This document shows positions 7,224 through 8,804 of a DNA stretch of 8,804 bases, in pieces. The number at the start of each line of letters is the position of its first letter. Position 1 is the stretch's first letter. Made by a program: the position numbers and the translations under genes. This DNA comes from an uncultured Bacteroidales bacterium. Its GTDB lineage: Bacteria; Bacteroidota; Bacteroidia; Bacteroidales; Lentimicrobiaceae. The stretch lies in assembly GCA_937864935.1 (NCBI GenBank), contig CALMDN010000289.1, positions 1-8,804 on the forward strand, in the 5' to 3' direction. Below the pieces are notes generated by a model, which saw nothing but the letters and a program-made list of their open reading frames with translations, had not been told where the DNA came from and did not search any database.

Positions 7224-7249
7224 ACTTTTCAGCTTCCCGGGAGTTTATT
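7219..7249 (+). terminator. Inverted repeat overlapping the stop codon of the redox gene
   Basis: AATAAACT (7219-7226) and AGTTTATT (7242-7249) are perfect 8-bp inverted repeats that include the TAA stop codon. Three further U-G pairs could extend the stem inward and leave a loop of about 9 nt. A run of five T (7261-7265) follows only after about 11 nt, so this is a hairpin near a 3' end rather than a textbook intrinsic terminator. Confidence 0.35.
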
Positions 7250-7288
7250 CTGCGGTAGCATTTTTCACCGGTATTCACAGCCATTGCA

Positions 7289-7324
7289 TTGCACCTGTGA
7301 AGGATAGGTGCGAATTATTATTTG
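7289..7324 (+). terminator. Possible intrinsic terminator before the DUF177 gene
   Basis: TTGCACCT (7289-7296) can pair with AGGTGCGA (7306-7313) as an 8-bp stem with one U-G pair and a 9-nt loop, followed by the U-rich tail ATTATTATTT. This would end transcription from the redox gene just before the next promoter. A competing 7-bp stem, TTCACAG (7274-7280) with CTGTGAA (7295-7301), shares bases with it, so only one can form. Confidence 0.4.
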
Positions 7325-7352
7325 GTAATAAAAATTAAAATTTCTACTTTTG
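7321..7352 (+). promoter_or_regulatory. Promoter of the DUF177-rpmF-plsX operon
   Basis: TTTG at 7321-7324 and TACTTTTG at 7345-7352 match the Bacteroidota -33 and -7 elements with a 20-bp spacer, the best promoter match in the window. Transcription would start near 7357-7360, leaving a leader of about 25 nt to the GTG at 7382. This position excludes the upstream in-frame TTG at 7322 as a start codon. Confidence 0.7.
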
Positions 7353-7381
7353 CACCCCTTAAACCTGAAACTATTCAAACG

Positions 7382-7900
7382 GTGGATTACCTCAGGCAGT
7401 TTTCAATTCCCTTCATTGGGCTAAGTACTGGAAATCATCAGTTTGAATTTGAGATTGATGATGCGTTCTTTGTATGTTTTGAAAATTCCGATGTCCGTCA
7501 GGCACACGTGAAAATCAGTCTTGACCTCGACAAACAGGAAAGGATGATGGTTTTACAGTTCCGTCTGAATGGTGCCATCAGGGTAACCTGCGACCGCTGC
7601 CTGGAAGAGTTTGATTTTCCGGTGAACTCAAACGAATTGTACTTTGTGAAGTTCGGACATGAGCACAAGGAAGAGGAAGACAATGTTCTTGTTATTACTG
7701 AAAATGAGACACATTTGGATATTTCGCAGCTTCTCTACGATTATCTGATGCTTTCGCTGCCATACAGAATAGTACACCCTGAGGGTGAAGATGGCAACAG
7801 TGGTTGCGACCCCGGTGCACTGGAACGAATTGAACGATTATCGGCCGACAAACCAACGGATCCCCGGTGGGATGCGTTGAAGGACCTTCAAACAGATTAA
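7382..7900 (+). CDS. yceD: DUF177 / YceD family protein (23S rRNA accumulation factor)
   Basis: A 172-residue cytoplasmic protein of the DUF177 family. Members are required for normal 23S rRNA accumulation in E. coli and plants and are encoded next to rpmF across bacteria. Features seen: an N-terminal LRQFSIPFIGLSTGNHQFEF segment typical of Bacteroidota members; the signature RVTCDRCLEEF with the CxxC pair Cys70 and Cys73; an acidic stretch (HEHKEEEDN); and the C-terminal DPRWDALKDL (160-169). I chose GTG 7382 as the start. An in-frame TTG at 7322 would add 20 residues, but that extension lies over the promoter and has no family resemblance. No clear Shine-Dalgarno is visible for either. It is the first gene of the operon, 27 bp before rpmF. 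Confidence 0.9.
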   Translation: MDYLRQFSIPFIGLSTGNHQFEFEIDDAFFVCFENSDVRQAHVKISLDLDKQERMMVLQFRLNGAIRVTCDRCLEEFDFPVNSNELYFVKFGHEHKEEEDNVLVITENETHLDISQLLYDYLMLSLPYRIVHPEGEDGNSGCDPGALERIERLSADKPTDPRWDALKDLQTD

Positions 7901-7927
7901 TTATTAACCCAAATAAAACTTTAAGCA

Positions 7928-8113
7928 ATGCCAAATCCAAAACATAGGTTTTCGAAAACCAGGACAGCAAAAAGAAGAACCCATTATAAAGCGGTTGCCC
8001 CGACAGTAAGCACTTGTTCAAATTGCGGAGCTTCGGTTCTTTACCACAGGGTATGTCCTGAGTGTGGATATTACAAAGGAAAACTGGCCATTGAGAAAGC
8101 TGCAACCGCATAA
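7928..8113 (+). CDS. rpmF: 50S ribosomal protein L32
   Basis: A small basic protein of the large ribosomal subunit, 61 residues, the usual family length. It begins MPNPKHRFSKTRTAKRRTHY, the characteristic L32 N-terminus after which Met is normally removed. It carries a complete four-cysteine zinc ribbon, C30-x2-C33 and C43-x2-C46, so it is the zinc-binding (C+) form; genomes may also encode a Cys-less paralogue, not seen here. The gene sits between DUF177 (27 bp upstream) and plsX (45 bp downstream), the standard order. No separate promoter matching TAnnTTTG was found in the short gaps, so it is likely transcribed from the promoter at 7321-7352. Confidence 0.98.
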   Translation: MPNPKHRFSKTRTAKRRTHYKAVAPTVSTCSNCGASVLYHRVCPECGYYKGKLAIEKAATA

Positions 8114-8158
8114 CCGGGCAGGCTTGCATCAGGACTTCTTTAACCAAAACAACGTCAG

Positions 8159-8804
8159 ATGAGAATCGGACTCGATGTGATGGGTGGTGATTTTGCCCCC
8201 GCATCCACTATTGCAGGTGCAATACTGGCATTAAACGAGTTATCGGCCGATGATCAGATCGTGTTGTTCGGGAACAGGGAAAGTATACTGTCAGAGTTGG
8301 CCAGGCACAACACCGATCCCGAAAAATTTGTGATTGTGCACACCTCCGAGGTCATTGGTATGGGCGAACATCCGACCCATGCCATCATCCGAAAACCTGA
8401 TTCCAGCATCAGTATTGGATTCAACTATCTTAAAAACAAGAAGATAGATTCATTCTCCAGTGCCGGTAGCAGCGGCGCCATGCTGGTAGGGGCAATCTAC
8501 AGTGTAAATAACATACAGGGGGTTATCCGGCCCTGTACCTTTGCCGTTCTGCCTCAGGAATCGGCTGGCCTCAGCCTTCTGGTTGATGTAGGCACCAATC
8601 CGGATGCGAAACCCGATGTGATGTATCAGTTTGCCCTTCTGGGATCGATTACTGCCCGAAGCGTTTATAAAATAGATAACCCCAGAGTAGCCCTGCTGAA
8701 CATCGGCCACGAGGAAGGTAAAGGAAACCTGCTCAGTCAGGCCACCTTCCAGCTGATGAAAGACTCCAAAGACTTTAATTTTACCGGGAATATTGAAAGC
8801 CGCG
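8159..8804 (+). CDS. plsX: Phosphate acyltransferase PlsX, 3' part missing
   Basis: Makes acyl-phosphate from acyl-ACP for phospholipid synthesis by the PlsX/PlsY route, as a peripheral membrane enzyme. The start is ATG 8159, and 215 complete codons run to the window edge; the family is about 310-350 residues, so roughly a third is missing. Family features: the N-terminal RIGLDVMGGDFAP (2-14, usual DxMGGDxxP), an SAGxxGA loop at 101-107, LVDVGTNPDAKPD (usual LDxGANxDxKP), and NPRVALLNIGHEEGKGN. Two conserved spots differ. The loop reads SAGSSGA instead of the usual SAGNTGA, and GTNPD replaces GANxD. Both changes are mild, and the frame is intact. It follows rpmF by 45 bp with no clear terminator between. 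In most bacteria fabH follows, which would lie beyond the right edge. Confidence 0.97.
   Translation, partial: MRIGLDVMGGDFAPASTIAGAILALNELSADDQIVLFGNRESILSELARHNTDPEKFVIVHTSEVIGMGEHPTHAIIRKPDSSISIGFNYLKNKKIDSFSSAGSSGAMLVGAIYSVNNIQGVIRPCTFAVLPQESAGLSLLVDVGTNPDAKPDVMYQFALLGSITARSVYKIDNPRVALLNIGHEEGKGNLLSQATFQLMKDSKDFNFTGNIESR

Overview
The window looks like a chromosomal segment of a member of the Bacteroidota. The evidence is a DUF4270-type lipoprotein next to a short GT5-type starch-synthase-like protein and glmS, together with several start regions carrying the Bacteroidota promoter pattern (a -7 box TAnnTTTG with an upstream TTTG) and weak or absent Shine-Dalgarno sequences. No phage, transposon, CRISPR, tRNA or rRNA signal was found.

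Layout. The left part is read on the minus strand, in the order GT5-like glycosyltransferase (2716-3543), DUF4270 lipoprotein (1359-2669), then glmS (1182 to the left edge, cut after residue 394). A 446-bp AT-rich divergent intergenic region (3544-3989) holds candidate promoters for both directions. On the plus strand, 3990-7223 encodes one 1077-residue redox protein. It fuses modules usually found on separate subunits of sarcosine oxidase / HcnABC / opine-oxidase-type dehydrogenases: a [2Fe-2S] ferredoxin, a two-Rossmann FAD/NAD(P) oxidoreductase, an eight-cysteine ferredoxin, a BFD-like [2Fe-2S] domain, and a DAO-type FAD amine dehydrogenase domain. After a 158-bp gap with hairpins and a strong promoter match comes the widely conserved cluster DUF177/YceD - rpmF (L32) - plsX, with plsX cut by the right edge.

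How the genes fit together. GlmS makes glucosamine-6-phosphate for peptidoglycan and LPS. The DUF4270 lipoprotein and GT5-like protein beside it have no assigned function. YceD/L32/PlsX link ribosome assembly with phospholipid synthesis. The fused flavoprotein is the accessory element. It probably oxidises a secondary amine or imino acid and passes the electrons through its iron-sulfur centres, but nothing nearby names the substrate.

Nothing here is a clearly new multi-gene system. The points most worth a second look are the all-in-one dehydrogenase, the GT5-like protein whose KTGGL motif is gone, and two gene starts that the promoter positions move downstream.
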